Positions 20,256 through 33,378 of a stretch of 64,000 nt of DNA are shown piece by piece; within the stretch, counting starts at the first letter, position 1, and each line of letters starts with the position of its first letter. The position numbers were made by a program, and so were the translations under genes. The stretch comes from Posidonia oceanica. Its lineage: Eukaryota > Streptophyta > Magnoliopsida > Alismatales > Posidoniaceae. The notes beneath the pieces were generated by a model, which was not told the origin of the DNA, ran no database searches, and saw only the letters and a program-made list of their open reading frames with translations. The stretch is taken from contig JAZBRS010000077.1 of the NCBI GenBank assembly GCA_037176725.1, positions 4,278,001 to 4,342,000 of the forward strand, read 5' to 3'.

Positions 20256-21378
20256 TTTTAGACTTCGTCTTTCGTTTTGGCTTTCTCACTTGCTTGGATT
20301 TCGCATTTTTGCTTGCTTTATGCCTGCTTCCTTGCTTTTTGCTTGCCTTACGCCTGTTTATATGCCTTATTGCTTACATTGCCCTTGTTTGCTTTATTTA
20401 TGCTTTATACATGCCTTTTGAGTGGTAATTGCTTTCTTTTACACAGTTGCTATGCTACCACACATGCACATGCCATGTATATCTGCTTTTTGACATGATG
20501 AGTGCTTTCTTTTCACTATCATGTCTACAACACCAACACATACCATGCGCATGCCTTTTGTGATAATGTGTGTTATTTGCTTGCCATGTTTGGATGTTTT
20601 CTTCCCCTTTTGCTTTAGGCCTAAGGACAACTAGAGACTGGTTTCTTCCCCCATGGCAAATTAAAAATAGCAAGTAAAAGTCAAATCTAGGAGCAACTAG
20701 AGACGCCAACACACATTCACCCCCTTTGGGTTAATAAAACATGCAAGATAAAAAACTTTAATCATTTGCATGAATCATCATATAGGGCATGCATCTTCTC
20801 ATCCCTGAGTCCACCTATCAGTCTGAGAAGGATAGTTTCGGTCTCTTGTTCCATCGCTTTGGCGCGGGGTGAGTTGGTCGTTCTATCCCCCCTTGTCAGG
20901 GGTTGTGTCAGTGTTAGTCAAGGGAACAGCCCATGCTTTGGTAGGGTCGAGGCTCCAAACGCACCACCTCTTCACCACTTGAGCTTTGGTCAGGATTTAG
21001 AACAAAGACCTTACTTTCTAATTGAGTCAGTGACCCGTACACTTGTGGGAGTCTGAAGTAGACAACCTACTAGGACACACTAGATTGGTGTGAGAGAGCA
21101 TGCTAGAGAACATACATTTGCATGATTGACATTCATACCACAATTAACATTTGCATTTTCCTTTAGGTTTTAATGCCTGTTTGCTTTGTTTGTAATAGAG
21201 GTCAGTGAGCGAGTTCCCTAGCCAGAGCTTGAGTACTTCCTTTCACTGACGCTCTGGTTGTGACGTCTGTTCTCAACCCTCCTCTTCCGAGCTACTTGCA
21301 TTTGCGACGATAGCTCCCTATAGGTGTCGTCCTCCACTTTCTCGTCGCAGCCCTGTTCTCACTCGCTCTCGGTCAGCT
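20256..21378 (+). other. Element B 5' leader
   Basis: About 1.1 kb of non-coding, T-rich then mixed sequence between the PBS and the first gag ATG. It is the expected place for packaging and dimerisation signals. I see no defined motif and no ORF worth calling. Confidence 0.6.
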
Positions 21379-23997
21379 ATGGCCCAATTCGCCGGTGAGC
21401 CTCAGCTTTCTACTTCCCTGGAGGGGACTTCCACTTTGGTCCCTCTGACTCTCGTTTTGACCCCTTCTATGCCCTATGTGACACTGGGGTTCCACCCTTT
21501 GGTGTCTAGGACACCCCTACATCTCGCAGGGCTTGGGCATGCCTATGCCTCTTCGGATCCTGTCACCGAGGCTACCTTGGTGACTACTACTCGTATTCCA
21601 GAGACTGTGCCGACTGCCACCGACCCCAGAGGCTATGTCACTTTTGACACTACTTCTGCTGTGGCAACTTCTGCCATAGGATCCCAGTCTTTTGGACAGT
21701 CTATGTCCCTACCTCTTGGATCTGGTCCCCTATCGGCATTGCACTTCAGCATCCCCATTGACGGGCCTCCTGAAGTGCAGTACCAGCGTCTGATGGAGCT
21801 TGCCCAGGTATTCCAGGGCATGGCACTATCTGCTCGTCCCCTTGGCTCCCTCTAGCCCTGAGGTTCCTCAGCACCCTGCTCCTGCATTCCAGGCTCTCCC
21901 CACTGCACCGCTGCCCTGGCCATCACCTCAGCTGCTCTCTGCTCCGGCGACAGGGGTGCAGCCTCCGCCCTCTGCATTCACAGCACTCATTGCACAACAT
22001 ATTACTTCACCACCTGGTGGCCAGCCTCTTGGACTGGCTGGAGTGCATTACCCTTCTAGCCCGCTGCTTGGCACCATGCCATTCCAGTAGCTGCTGCTCC
22101 CACACTCTACACCACTCACGGCACAGCATCATGCCTACCCTTACCATGTGCATCAGCATGTTCCTTCCCCAGCATACATAGCACCACCCATTGCACACAC
22201 TGCACCCACACACGGATACGCCGGCCATCACGTCGCGCCACCAGGCAACATGATGGTGGATCCGGAGGAGCACCTCAGTGCGATCCAGTTGGCGTATGTG
22301 GTCCCTGCCCCTGCTGCCCTATCATCTTCGGTAGCCAATCCAGACCCCTACAACAACATGTTTGACGTTCTAGAGAAGGCACTTCGTCAAGTGCAAGGCA
22401 CAGACCACCACTTCTACCAATTCCAGGACCTTTGTTACTTTCTAGAGGCGGTGCTCCCATTGAAATTCCGTATCCTGGATTTTGAAAAGTATAATGGTAG
22501 GGACTGCCCCATTGCTCACATGAAGGCGTATTACGGAGACCTTGCTCTATAGGTTGTTGATCTGCCTGTTCCTGAAGAGTCTCACTGGCCCGGCCCTCAA
22601 GTGGTTTACATCACTTGACATGGCCACCATTAAGACTTGGAACGACCTTAGCAGGGCATTCCTGGAGCAGTACTTCTTCAATCTCGACTTGGTCCCTAAG
22701 CGTGAGGACCTTGTTGCCATCAAGCAGAGAACCAACGAGCCGTTCGGGGAGTACGTCGGTCGTTGGTGCGCCCTTGCCTCGCAAGTTCGTGATAGACCCT
22801 CTGATGAGGAGTCTATCGAGATCGTGATCTGAGGTGCGTAGCCATCCACTGGGGCTCTGCTTTCCATCCAGCTAGTCACCACATTTGCATCCTTGATTCG
22901 GGCTGGCACTCGTGTGGAGAGCTCCCTACGGAGCGGCAACTTCCCAGCACTCTCCGCCTTCGCCAAGTAGGCTGCCGCCTCCGGCAGTAGCCATAGCGGC
23001 AGCAGCAGCAACACTAAGAACAACAGCGGTAGCAACAACAACTACCCTAGGAGAAGGGATCCTCCGTGGACTGTCGTGGCGTACGTCGACTCTCCTGCCG
23101 CTCCCGTTCACATGGTGGCTCAGCCTGGCCCGAATCAGGTAGTATGCACACCTGCACCTAGTGCACCACCCACTCCACAGATCACCACCACTGCCGGACC
23201 GGTCTACCCTGCCGCACCGGTCCAGCAAGGATAAAACCAAGGGCAAAGACGGCCTTATCACCATCAGCGTCTCTTCACTCAACTAGTGGAGCCGCTGAGC
23301 GCCGTCTTCCCTAAGCTTGCATCGCTCCTCACGCTCCCCGAGGTCTGCCCATCGCTGAATCCCCTTCCGAGGTGGTATAGGATGGATCAATTCTGCAACT
23401 TCCATTGAGTCGTTGGGCACTCGACCAATAGTTGTATCACTCTATGGGGCACTGTGCAGGATTTGATCAACCGAAAGGTCATCGTGATTAATACACAGGA
23501 GGCAGCATCAACATCCACATCTCCACATCTGCATTAGGAGTAGCACCCTCCCATCCTACCATTGTCCACCAGCCTTTGCCGGAGCATTCTGGCCCGGGAG
23601 GCGCGGGGACCTCAGAAGTGCATTCCATCTTCTCCTCTGGGTCTGTTACGTCCGTAGTGGACTGCTCTGATCTCATCCAGCATATTTCTAAACCTTTTCC
23701 TTCTTCCCTCTATCGTGCGGCACTTGCCGGTTCCGAGTCAGGAATTTACATGATCCGATTGGATGCCAAGCCGGAGCGCGCTGCCGCGAAGCCCGCCATG
23801 CAACCCGAGGCTCAATCCCCAATTTGCCTACAAGCTAGGCCCCAACCAGAGCCATCACAGCCTTCCCAGCAACATCCCTTATCCCTCCACCATCCAGCAA
23901 ACACCCTGGCAGCCCCTCTCGAGCTCGTAGCTCATGCTCCCCTGTAGTCAACCTAAGCAGGGATACCCACCGCGTCCCATACGACTATGCCACAGAG
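21379..23997 (+). pseudogene. gag of element B, decayed
   Basis: Start chosen at 21379, the first ATG opening a long frame after the leader (MAQFAGEP...). The N-terminal 158 codons are Ser/Thr/Pro-rich and end at TAG (21853). A gag N-terminal segment follows at 22148-22550 (FEKYNGRDCPIAHMKAYY). After a frameshift near 22550 comes the retrotransposon gag domain at 22560-22832 (LKWFTSLD, TWNDLSRAFLEQY, EPFGEYVGRW). A Ser/Asn-rich linker then leads to a zinc knuckle near 23390-23440, whose reading is cut by a TGA. Most stops fit C-to-T changes at glutamine or arginine codons. A at 6893-8817 is its closest relative here. Confidence 0.88.
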
Positions 23998-24852
23998 ATG
24001 TGCGCGGAGGTCACGCGGTCAGGGAGGGTCTACAAACCTGCAACCCCAGTAGCTAGGCCAAGCTGCCCAGAACCTACTCCACCAGTAAGCCAACTTCCAC
24101 CAGCAAGCCAACCCCCAACAGCAGGCCAACCCTTTGGTCCCACCACTGCAGAAACCCCTGCTAAGGCCACTCCTTCCACCTCTAAAAAAGACCAGCCTTC
24201 AGCTGATATTACAGTCCAGCTGAAAAAAGTCAAGGCTGACATCTCTATTTGGGACCTTATTCATTCATCTCGCGAACACTGTGAGGCTTGTCTCCACGTG
24301 TTCCAGGCCGCACATGTGTCCCAAGCCATTGAGCCTGCTACCCTGGAAAACATGGTGGGAATGATTGCGGAGCTGCAGGTCATCTCTTTTTCGAGTGATG
24401 AGCTGCCTCCAGCGGGGACTAACCACAATCAACCCCTATTTGTTACGGTGCAGTTTAAAAGCTTTCGCATTCCCCTTTCGAGGGTTGACAATGGGTTAGG
24501 CCTTAATGTCTGCCCTCTGTGTATAGAACTGAAGCTTGGATTCAAAGCCGAGGACATCACGCCAGCCATGAAGGGAATGACATCTTTTGACAACACGCAC
24601 CATGACTCTTTGGGGATCCTGGTTATTCCCCTTTCCATTGGCCTAGTCGTATTTGATGTAGAATTCTACGTCGTAGACTTGGAACCCTCTTTCAATCTCC
24701 TGCTTGGGCGCCCTTGGTTGAACAAGCATCAAGTGATCCCTTTGACCCTCCACTGCATGATCAAGTTTTGCTGGGGCGATGAAATTATCGTTGTCATGGT
24801 GGAAAGCTTTGATAAGGAGCCGGTCGATGCGATATCTTTAGTCTCCCAATAG
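23998..24852 (+). pseudogene. Protease domain of element B
   Basis: A 284-codon open stretch, the least damaged part of B. The retropepsin-like core includes the active-site loop DNGLG (residues 164-168) and LLLGRPWL (234-241). The N-terminal 90 residues are the Pro/Thr-rich gag-protease linker. In most retropepsins the third or fourth loop residue is Ser, Thr or Ala; here Leu follows DNG, which may weaken activity. Element A has DNGAG at the same place. It is an internal part of a polyprotein, so the ATG used for the coordinates is not a real start. Confidence 0.87.
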
Positions 24853-26489
24853 ACTGTCCGATTTGATCCCAAGCCGTCCGATGTTATGTACCGTGTTAAC
24901 TGATTTGAGCCAGTTAACTATATCCCTGATCTTGAACGTGTCAGCTCTCTGGCCGATCACAACAACCCTTCCCGGATGGTTGAGAACATCTACCATAGGT
25001 GGGGCTACGCGAATAGAACGCCACTCGGGTGTCATGGCCAAGGGATCGCCGAGCCAATCATGGCTGAGGAGCGCAGAGACTATGAAGGTTTGGGATACGA
25101 CTGGCAACCTCGCGATGGTGAGCGTCTGCCCTTGAGGAATAGGAAGCTCGTGATCCCTTGGGACCACACTAACTTTATCAGTGCAGGTGTCCTTGACCCG
25201 AACACGAACCAAGCCGTAGCTCAGCAAGTACCGTGCTAGAGCCCCCCACTGCCGACAGAGGAATGGGTCTGCATAGAGGACTACTACTCAGATGAGGAGC
25301 AGCCTGGCAAAGTTGTACCTGTTCAGACCGGCAGGGAGGTCCAGTTCAGCCCAGCAACATCCCAGTCAATTTGCCTGGCCCTTCCCTCTACTGATACAGT
25401 GGCAGAATTAGCAGGCTCTGTGTCAGAGATGACAGCTTCTCCCCTTTTTGCAGTTTCACCAATGCCTTTGACAGCTACACCAACAACTCCAAAGTCAGAA
25501 GCACACCTGCAGGCACCATCCATCAGTCCACCCGCGTCTGTAGCTGCACCAGCACAAAGGTCACCCTTTTCGGCGGTTCAATCACTCGACTAAGGCGACA
25601 TCGTGACTCAGCCTGCCTTATCAACAGCACCACAAGCAAGGCAGACGGCTCCATCAGCCATACAGCCGTCAGTTTCAGCAGATCTAGCCGTGTGGTGGGC
25701 CCCCACAGCCATTACAGGGAGATAACCACCATCACCCATGGACGCCGGCGCTTTGTCCCCCAGCACAACGGTCCAATCGTCGGACCTCTAGAAGAGCACC
25801 TTTGCCTCCCCTCCAGCCACAACAATGACCCTATCAGCACACCCACCAATTGCAGCACTGATCGGCCTGTTTGCGTCCCTGATCACCACAGTACTGCGGT
25901 CTGCCACGCCAGGAGGTTAGCTAGCCAGCCAGCAGTAGAGCAGATACCCTAGGCAGTGGTATGTCTAGCAGCCAGAGCCGGCCCCGCAGGCGAAGGAATA
26001 GCCGAGCAGGAGTTTGAAGAGGTCGTCTGCGCCTACTATGTCGACACACCCTCAGATGATGAGGGGGTGCGACTGCAGAAGCCTTGGTAGATGACATGCT
26101 CGGAGACTTGGAACTACTGTTCCAAGAACAACTCACGGCGTTGGCTGAAGACGTTGTCAAGCAGCAGGCGTTGAGGAAAGGGAAAGCTGTCATCATGGAT
26201 CCCTCCCCGCCGCAAGACCATCCCTCAATCATGGTCTTGGAAGAAGAAGTAGAGGCAGCACCCACTAGACCAGACGAGTTAATTACTTCGCAGCCGGGAG
26301 GCGGGTCTAGGTGGTTCAAGCAGCGTATGCCCTACACGGGTAGTGCATATGGCGACAGTACACAGATTAGTCGCCTCGAGGATAGTCATCCATCCCCAAC
26401 ATTCCCTGCAAGTACATCTGAGAATGCGGAGGAGGGGACAGCAACAACAGTAGCCACTGCAGCATAGACGGTAGCAAAGACAACAGTTT
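24853..26489 (+). pseudogene. Protease-RT linker of element B
   Basis: Coding remnants in changing frames: 24976-25239 contains a Gly-rich RDYEGLGYDW segment. A Pro/Ala/Ser/Thr-rich stretch follows (25300-25900), then an acidic/Gln-rich segment (26084-26467). Linkers of this kind are common between protease and RT in Tat elements. I see no catalytic domain. Element C interrupts it at 26490 and coding resumes at 36250. Confidence 0.65.
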
Positions 26490-28246
26490 TGTAGTGTGGA
26501 ATTTGGGGGGTGTTTAAGAAGATGACTGCGCCTCCATGTACGTCGTCAACTTTTGTGATCGCCACTCGCCTTTGGGTACACAAGACACCTTGGGGGGAGA
26601 TGATGAAGCTGTGAGTACTTGAATCACTGGATCGACGGCAGGATGTCGTCCAATGGCTCCTTCATGTTATGCAAGCAATTTTCTTTCCTTCAAAACAAAT
26701 GAAAAAAAAAGATGTAGATTAGTTCAAGTGTAGTAAATGTTAATAAAAAGTAGACAGAAAATAACATAAGCAATTAAACCTAATACTAATCGGGGGTTGT
26801 TCCCCGCATGCATATGCTATGGGTCCTATTTTAAGGAATGCAATATGAAATGGGAAATTAGATTGGAAGAATACTCCCTTCACCCTCGTGCTGTTTGCAG
26901 TGGAGTAGAAGTGGAGGCACGGTCGGAGCTCTGGCTTGGCTCAGGATCTCTGGGATTGAAGATAGAAACTTAGGTTGGAGACCTCTTGAGGATAGGAGAT
27001 AGAGTTTCTGGATTGGAAATCTAGCACTCTGAAGGTGGCTCACAAAACTGACAGGGCCCTGCCTCTCTCTAAAATTTCGACCCGGGGGTTCAAACATTGA
27101 CCCACGGGGTCTATTTATAGACTCCAAGGGGTGTGGATGGTTAACGCATAGAAATTTCTAGAAAAAGTGGCAGTTATGGCCAGTCACCGCATGGGTAGGC
27201 GACTAAGGCTAGCAACTGCCCAGTCAAACATGTGGAAAACCGTAGAAATTTGGTTGATAGAGGCCACGATCGTTAGTCGCCGATTAGGTTGGTGCCTAGC
27301 AGTCAAAGGGATCGTGGGAAATAACCGTGGCAGTTCCATAATCGTTAGTCGCCGGCTAGGTTGGCGCCTAGCTATCGAGGGGATCGTGGGACACAACCGC
27401 CAAAAATAACCGTTCAATTCGGTTAACGGAGCCCACGATAGTTAGTTGTCTCCCCAATTGGTGCCTAACTCAGTTGCCTCCCTAGTTGGCAACTGACTCA
27501 GTTGCCTCCCCAGCTGGCAACTGACTCAGTTGCCTCCCCAGCTGGCAACTAACTTAGTTGCCTTTGTAGCTGGCAACTGACTTAGTTGCCTCCCCAGCTA
27601 GCAACTAACTTAGTTCATATCATTTCTAGCCCACGACAGTTAGTCGCCTCCTAACGTGGTGCCTAACTTAGTCGCCTCCCCAGTTGGCAACTGACTTAGT
27701 TGCCTCCCCAGCTGGCAACTGACTTAGTTGCCTCCCCAGCTGGCAACTAACTTAGTTCAGATCATTTCTAGCCCACGACAGTTAGTCGCCTCCTAACGTG
27801 GTGCCTAACTTTGTCGCCTCCCCAGTTGGCAACTGACTTAGTTGCCTCCCTAGCTGGCAACTGACTTAGTTGCCTCCCCAGCTGGCAACTAGTATGCTCA
27901 GATCATTTCTAGCCCTAGCTTTTAGGTTTTGCTCAGAGAAAATAAGATAAAAGGCCAAGAAACTTCAGATAGTCCATGAAATCATAAAAACATCTTCTTT
28001 CACTCAAATCTGCCACAGATTTGAGTGGGATAAAGTGTGCTCAAGGTACTCGGACTTGCCACGAGTCTGAGTGCGTCAGCTCTGCCACAGCCAACAACCT
28101 TAACTCAAGTAGGATCAAGCATTGTTTTTAAGCAGATCAAGGAATATCTGGAAGATGTGTTATTAAGCCTTAGTTGTGTAATCTGGGTGCCTCAGAAGTT
28201 CCTATCCTCTATGAACTCTAGGAAATGCGATAATGGGATATCTACA
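26490..28246 (-). mobile_element. 3' LTR of element C (1,757 bp)
   Basis: The plus strand starts TGTAGTGTGG and ends GATATCTACA. It matches 34662-36249 throughout. It is about 170 bp longer, apparently because a higher-order unit of the hairpin array (a CATTTCTAGCCCACGACAG segment plus cassettes) is present twice rather than once. The GTTGCC cassette array occupies about 27420-27895. Confidence 0.93.
27265..27895. repeat. Tandem dyad cassettes in C 3' LTR (GTTGCC and TTAGTCGCC)
   Basis: A run of CAGTTGCC-N9-GGCAACTG cassettes with a 28-bp period, for example left arms at 27501 and 27529; the spacer is usually TCCCCAGCT. Interspersed TTAGTCGCC-N9-GG(C/T)GCCTAG copies keep the same 9-nt spacing. 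There are about a dozen cassettes. Confidence 0.85.
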
Positions 28247-28260
28247 GATGCCCCTCCTTG
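28247..28260 (-). promoter_or_regulatory. Polypurine tract of element C
   Basis: The minus strand reads CAAGGAGGGGCATC directly before the 3' LTR (TGTAGATATCCC). It is essentially the PPT of element B. Confidence 0.85.
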
Positions 28261-31226
28261 GAGTTGATCTTGGAACAAGATTGAGTCCAAGGTAAGAACA
28301 AATGTCCCATTGAGCATTTCCTGAAAAGGGGAGCTCCACCTCAAACAATCTGCCACAAGGGATGAAGGAAGATAATAAAAAAGGAAGAAGGGGTGAACTG
28401 ACTCGGTGTCGGGAGATTGCCGAACGGCCGGGTGGTTCGATTAATTGCCGTCATATTGAAGACTCCGGCATGGAGGGGTCAAGTCGGAGCTATTTGAGCA
28501 GCCAATGTCAAGATCAGGTCAACCATGTAGAGATGTACTTCAACGGGGCAGAAGCTAGGGAGGAAATCGTAGGGTAGGACCCTTACACGATCGAAAAGGA
28601 GTGCTCTTGTGGCGTCATGTTTGAGACTTTGCTCGGATTGGAATTGATAGAAGGATTGGTAGGAACTAGGTTGGCTCTAGGAGAATCACATGTCCTAAGG
28701 GTTTCTAACACTCTTGAGGGTCATTTGGCTTCGTCCGTGCTCCACTTCCAATGATATGAGAAGATGCATGGATGCATGATTCAAGCAGACAAATGCAAAT
28801 GCAAGTCAACATACAATGCAATGAATGGTCCATATGCTAGGTTAGGCCGGCGGGGTACGGTTGTTCCCAAACCATATGGACATATGCAAGATGAATGAAT
28901 GCAATTTGTTGTGGTCAAGTGTTTTCCGTCTTCGAGTGTGACCAGCACTCTCTGGAAAGGACCGTCGTCCTACAACTCGATTTGGCAAGTAAAGGAGTTC
29001 TATGATTAAAGAACCGGGTGAGGGAGTGAACCCCTCCTTTGCCAAACCGGGGTTTACCTTTTAGTCAAAGTGGGTGTGTCTTTGCACACTATATGAGCCT
29101 CTTAGGCGTTAGCTCATTCTTTATGTTGTAAGCTTTATACCTGCACACTTAACAAAAGATGTTAGTAATCACAGGTGAACCTTTCCCAGTTCCTAGGGCG
29201 ATTGACTAAGTTATACTTGTGTATGAGATAAAGTCATCACTTAATCAATGCTACTTGAGAACTAGGTGGAGGGAATTAGTCTTGGCCTCAGCAGAGAAAT
29301 GGAAAATCAGAGCCTAGTAGATGCCAATTGTGAGTCATCCGTAGATGCTCTAAAGATTATTGTAGAAGCAATGACTTTGTTGAGAAAACGCACCCAAGTC
29401 GTAAGGTACGCTTGAGTAGGACGTTGACTCCGAATCCGTGGTGAAATGATTGTTGCATCACTGGCCAGACTAATTCTAGTTTTTCCTACTTACTAAGTTT
29501 TCACTTGTATGTAGGATGGATGGTACTTCTTTTTTGGTTGGTTTTTTTTCTTGAGTTTTTCTAATTTTTTGAATTTTTTGGGACTTTTTGATTTTTTTTG
29601 GTGTTTTGGGATTTTCTGGTTTTTTCTAATTTTTTGGTAGTTTTTTGGATTTTCTGATTTTTTGGATTTTTGGATTTTCTGATTTTTTAGTAGTTTTTGG
29701 ATTGATGAGTGCAGTCACAACCTTCTTTCTTAAAGATTTTACAGTATTGCCTTATATTATCTATGGTGAGAGGACTTTCCCTTCTAATATGCCTTGCCTT
29801 TTGAGAAAATGGGACTTCATCCTAGCCTTAGTTTGATTGTTGTCTCCTTTATTTACTCAGTCCTTGAACTTCTAGGATTCCCTGCCCCTTGCCTGTGAGT
29901 GAGATAGGTGGAGGAGGTTTGAAGTACAGTAAGCTCTCGACTTCGGCTTAGGTCTTGAATTCCACTTGCCTTTCCTTGGCCCTTAATGTGTCTTTCTAGG
30001 ATTTATGCTTTAGACATATAGACAACTTTTGCCATGTTCCTTTTCCGCTCTTTGGACAACTCTTTGCTGACCTCTTTCAGTTGGATAGTTTCTTTTACTG
30101 TCTCTTTTCATTTGCTCCTCACTTGGACAGCTTCTTTGCTGCCTTCTTTCCTCTCTGTTTGGGCAGTTTTTGCTGCCATCTTTTTTGGATGCTTTCTAAG
30201 TTATTTGGCAAGTGGTTCGTACCATAAACCTTTGCTTCGAGCTTGTCTTTCTCTTACCTCCCCGTGCAAGTGTATGTGTAGACAGGACAAGGTTGAGGTT
30301 ACCCTAGTTGTTCAGTTCCTTTTCTATTTAGGATGCAACTTTCTTCCTTTGGCTAGGACTTGGTCTTTGATTCTTTTCTTGACTTTGGCATGCTAATTAA
30401 GGGTGTGTTGTATGTAACTCCCACGGATCTAAAGATGCCTTTAGGTTGTTACAACTAGTGGTTGGACCTTCCCTGGGTGTCACAGTCTCTGCTTGGGAAC
30501 CTTAGGTAATATATTGGCAGTTTTGCTTAATGCCTTAAGTCGTTAGGTATAGTCCACACTCATCAGTCATTACTTATAATCTAACTTAGCATTAGAGATA
30601 AATAAAGAAAAATAAAGGAAAATAGAGTACAGAAAGAAAAATGTCTTATTTACAAGTTTTAATTAAATTAACCACTACTCTCAGTCGGGTTCAGTGGAAC
30701 CTTGCAGCTCCCTTCCCAGATGAGGGGGCTTACCTGAGGGGTGACTGTGGAAGTCTGCCCCTGGCGTGTAGCAGTCAGGTGCTTGTGGCGCATGTTCTTG
30801 TCTTTCTTTTGGTTTGCGCCCTGTCCTTGCTTTCAGAGGGTCAGAGTTGGACTCGTCCTGACCCGTTCCAGGCAGTGTGCCCCTGATGGCCTTGTCTCGG
30901 AGTGATGGTCTTGAAGTGTGGCTGCCGTTGTGCTCTGTAGTAACCTCTCCTCGACCAAAGTGCTCATGACTGCCCCTAGTGTGTCTGTTTGTAGGGTTGG
31001 GTGGCTTGGGAGGAGGATCAGCTCTTGCTTGTGCTGCTTGGAGAGCTTGGCAGAGTGAACCAAGTACAGCTTCTGCTTTATACCAGTTTGAATCTGCATA
31101 TTCATCATAGATGGGCGACTGGCTTTCTTGAATTATGTCCTGGAACGTCTGAGAGTCTACTGCCCTTTCATTGCACTTGTCAATGTACTCATCATAGATG
31201 GGTGAGCAGCCTTCCTTTGTTAAGTC
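28261..31226 (-). other. Element C non-coding region downstream of gag
   Basis: About 3 kb between gag and the PPT, where an autonomous element would have pol. No RT, integrase or protease motif is readable in any frame. It includes a T/G-rich stretch (29520-29700, repeated GATTTTTTGG words) and short unremarkable ORFs. I see nothing else. Confidence 0.65.
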
Positions 31227-33378
31227 CTAGAGTACATGGGAATCAAGGTCCCCTTTGCTAGATGGGCTCTGCTCTGGATCTGCTGGTATGCACTGGATGG
31301 ATGCGAACTCAGCCCGAGCAGCTGATAAGATGATCTCTGCATCTACATGATCTACTCGGTAGTTGAATAAGGGCTCTTGGTGTATCTGCATCACCTGTTG
31401 TTCTTCCTGAGCCGCCTTTAGTCTGGCTTTGAGCTCAGACCACATGATATCACCCTTATCATTCAAATTGTGTATTTTGTCTTTGACAGTGAAGCATTCT
31501 TCAAGGGTGTGCCCATTGTTCTGATGATAAGGGCAGTGCTTGGCCATATTAGCGTTTGGATAGCTTGGACAGGGCTCTAGGAGCTGCAGATCTCCACTTT
31601 CAACCAGCATCCTGAATGTATCAGAGATTGATTCAGGAAGCGGAGGATAGTTTTGCCTCTGAGGGCCTTTGTAGTTTCGTGGAGGAGGGACGTTATGGTA
31701 GTTCCTTTGCCCCTATTGTTGCCCCTGGTATCTTTGCTGGGTATGTACTGGATAATCAGGTAGCTGTTGTTGTTGGTGCTGCATTGACTGCACTAACTAC
31801 CCCTGTACCATGCTGATTGGCTCAGGTACTGCTCTAGCTGATACTGGGTCAGTTGCCCTTTGGCCAGGAGTGATTGCTCAAACTGGTATAGGCCCTTCTG
31901 CTTCTGCTGGATTGAGACCTGTGCCATGTCACTAGTGATCCCTTCAAGTGTATAGCCGGTGCCCTTCTTTTTGCCCCTTCTCTTGAGCTCTAAGAATGGT
32001 AGATCCTCTTTGTGACGGAGGATCCTTGCAGCACGTTCGTGTAGCTGAGAGTATGTTTGGAGGTCACTCATCAGTAGCCCTGTTCTGAGTGCTCCTGTAG
32101 CGTTTCGGGCGATGATCTCGACTGCTTGGCTTTCAGGAATATAGCATTTAGATCTTGCAGCCATGTCTCTCCATCTACTTGCAAAAGTGGCGAACTCCTC
32201 ATCAGGTTTCATCTTTTTAGCGAGGAGGTCACTCATTGTAGGCTCGTGCTGGATGTGATGGACATATTAGCGCAGAAATTTCTCCTGGACCATCTTGAAG
32301 TCATTGAGATCATACGCTGTGAGCGTGTTGAACCATCCCAGTGCTTCTCTTTCCAAGCTTTTAAAGAAGAGGTAGATTATAAGCCCATTGTCATATTGAT
32401 AGGGTAGAGCGTCCATGGCAAATGTGGCTAGATGCCTCTTGGATCCTCTATTCCACTGTATTTCCTCATTTTTGGCATTTTGAATCCAGGTGGAAGAACA
32501 AAATGAGGAAATTTTGTCGTGTCAAACCCTATTGGCGCTTTAGATGTAACTCCCGGCTCTGTGAGTGCCTTAGAGATCATTCTCTTGATGTCTTGTCCCG
32601 GCATGGCTTGTTGTCTTTGGTTTAGGTGCCCATGGTTTTGGTGGAACAGTGGTGATAGAGGGTCGTTTGGTGGAGAGAAGGGTTGGGTTTGATGTGGAGT
32701 GTAGTATGATTGTGCGTTAGCGGGAGATTGTTGTGGATGGAAGAACGATGATGGAAGTGGAGTAGGGTAGTATTGTGTATTAGCAGGAAGTTGTGGTATG
32801 TATTGGGTTGTATATGGCGGAGTTGGATGGATGTAAGGGTAGGTTGGTGTTGCGTGGTATTGTGTAAATGAATTTTGAGTAGCGAAATTTATAGTGGGGT
32901 TTAGTGGCGTGGTGCATGTGTGAGTGGGCGTGGTTAATGGGTTTTGGTGGTAGTTTGGGAAAGAAGGTTGGTGAGCATGTGAGGTTTGCGGGCTCCTAAG
33001 TGAGGGATGGTGGTGCCGTGCCAGGGGTCGATAGATCTCATTAGTCGCTTCCTCAAACAGATAGGAAGCGGTCGTTGTAGGTGGCACTACTTGGGAGGTT
33101 ACCCCGGAAATTGTACGCTCAAACGGGGTACTCCATGGTCGGGAGTGGCTTATTTCTCTTTCTTCTTCAAATGATCGGCCCATTGCTTGCGAGAAACTAG
33201 GGGTTTCTGGCTCCTCTGCTTGTGGAGTTGAAGCTCTGAATAAGAACCTATTGGGGTCCATGCTTGGTTGCGCCGTGGAGGTAGAGGTTGAGGCAGATGT
33301 CATGTTGATGTGCTCGTGATTTTGTTGATAAGCTTCCATTGCAAGATTGTCTTTTTCTTTTTTTCTTTTTTTTTTCAA
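31227..33378 (-). pseudogene. gag of element C, broken
   Basis: Minus-strand gag. The N-terminal part, 33378 to 32428 (316 codons), is rich in Pro, Thr, Gln and Tyr and ends in a conserved PHFVLPPGFKMPKM segment that precedes the capsid domain. After stops, the capsid region continues through 32430-31793 (EEFATFASRWRDMA, TYSQLHERAARI). The nucleocapsid part (31610-31227) has a Cys/His cluster CPYHQNNGHTLEEC. The start may be 33378 or the later Met near 33333. This gag is of a different family from those of A and B. It is the only protein the element could have made, so trans-mobilisation is likely. Confidence 0.85.

Noticed and set aside
27476..27895. Palindromic 28-bp repeats resembling a CRISPR array
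   Set aside because: The repeats are contiguous with no unique spacers, there are no cas genes, and the context is a plant LTR.
28362..30396. Small ORFs between gag and PPT of element C as hidden pol remnants
   Set aside because: None shows RT, RNase H, integrase or protease motifs. They are short, T-rich and unconnected.
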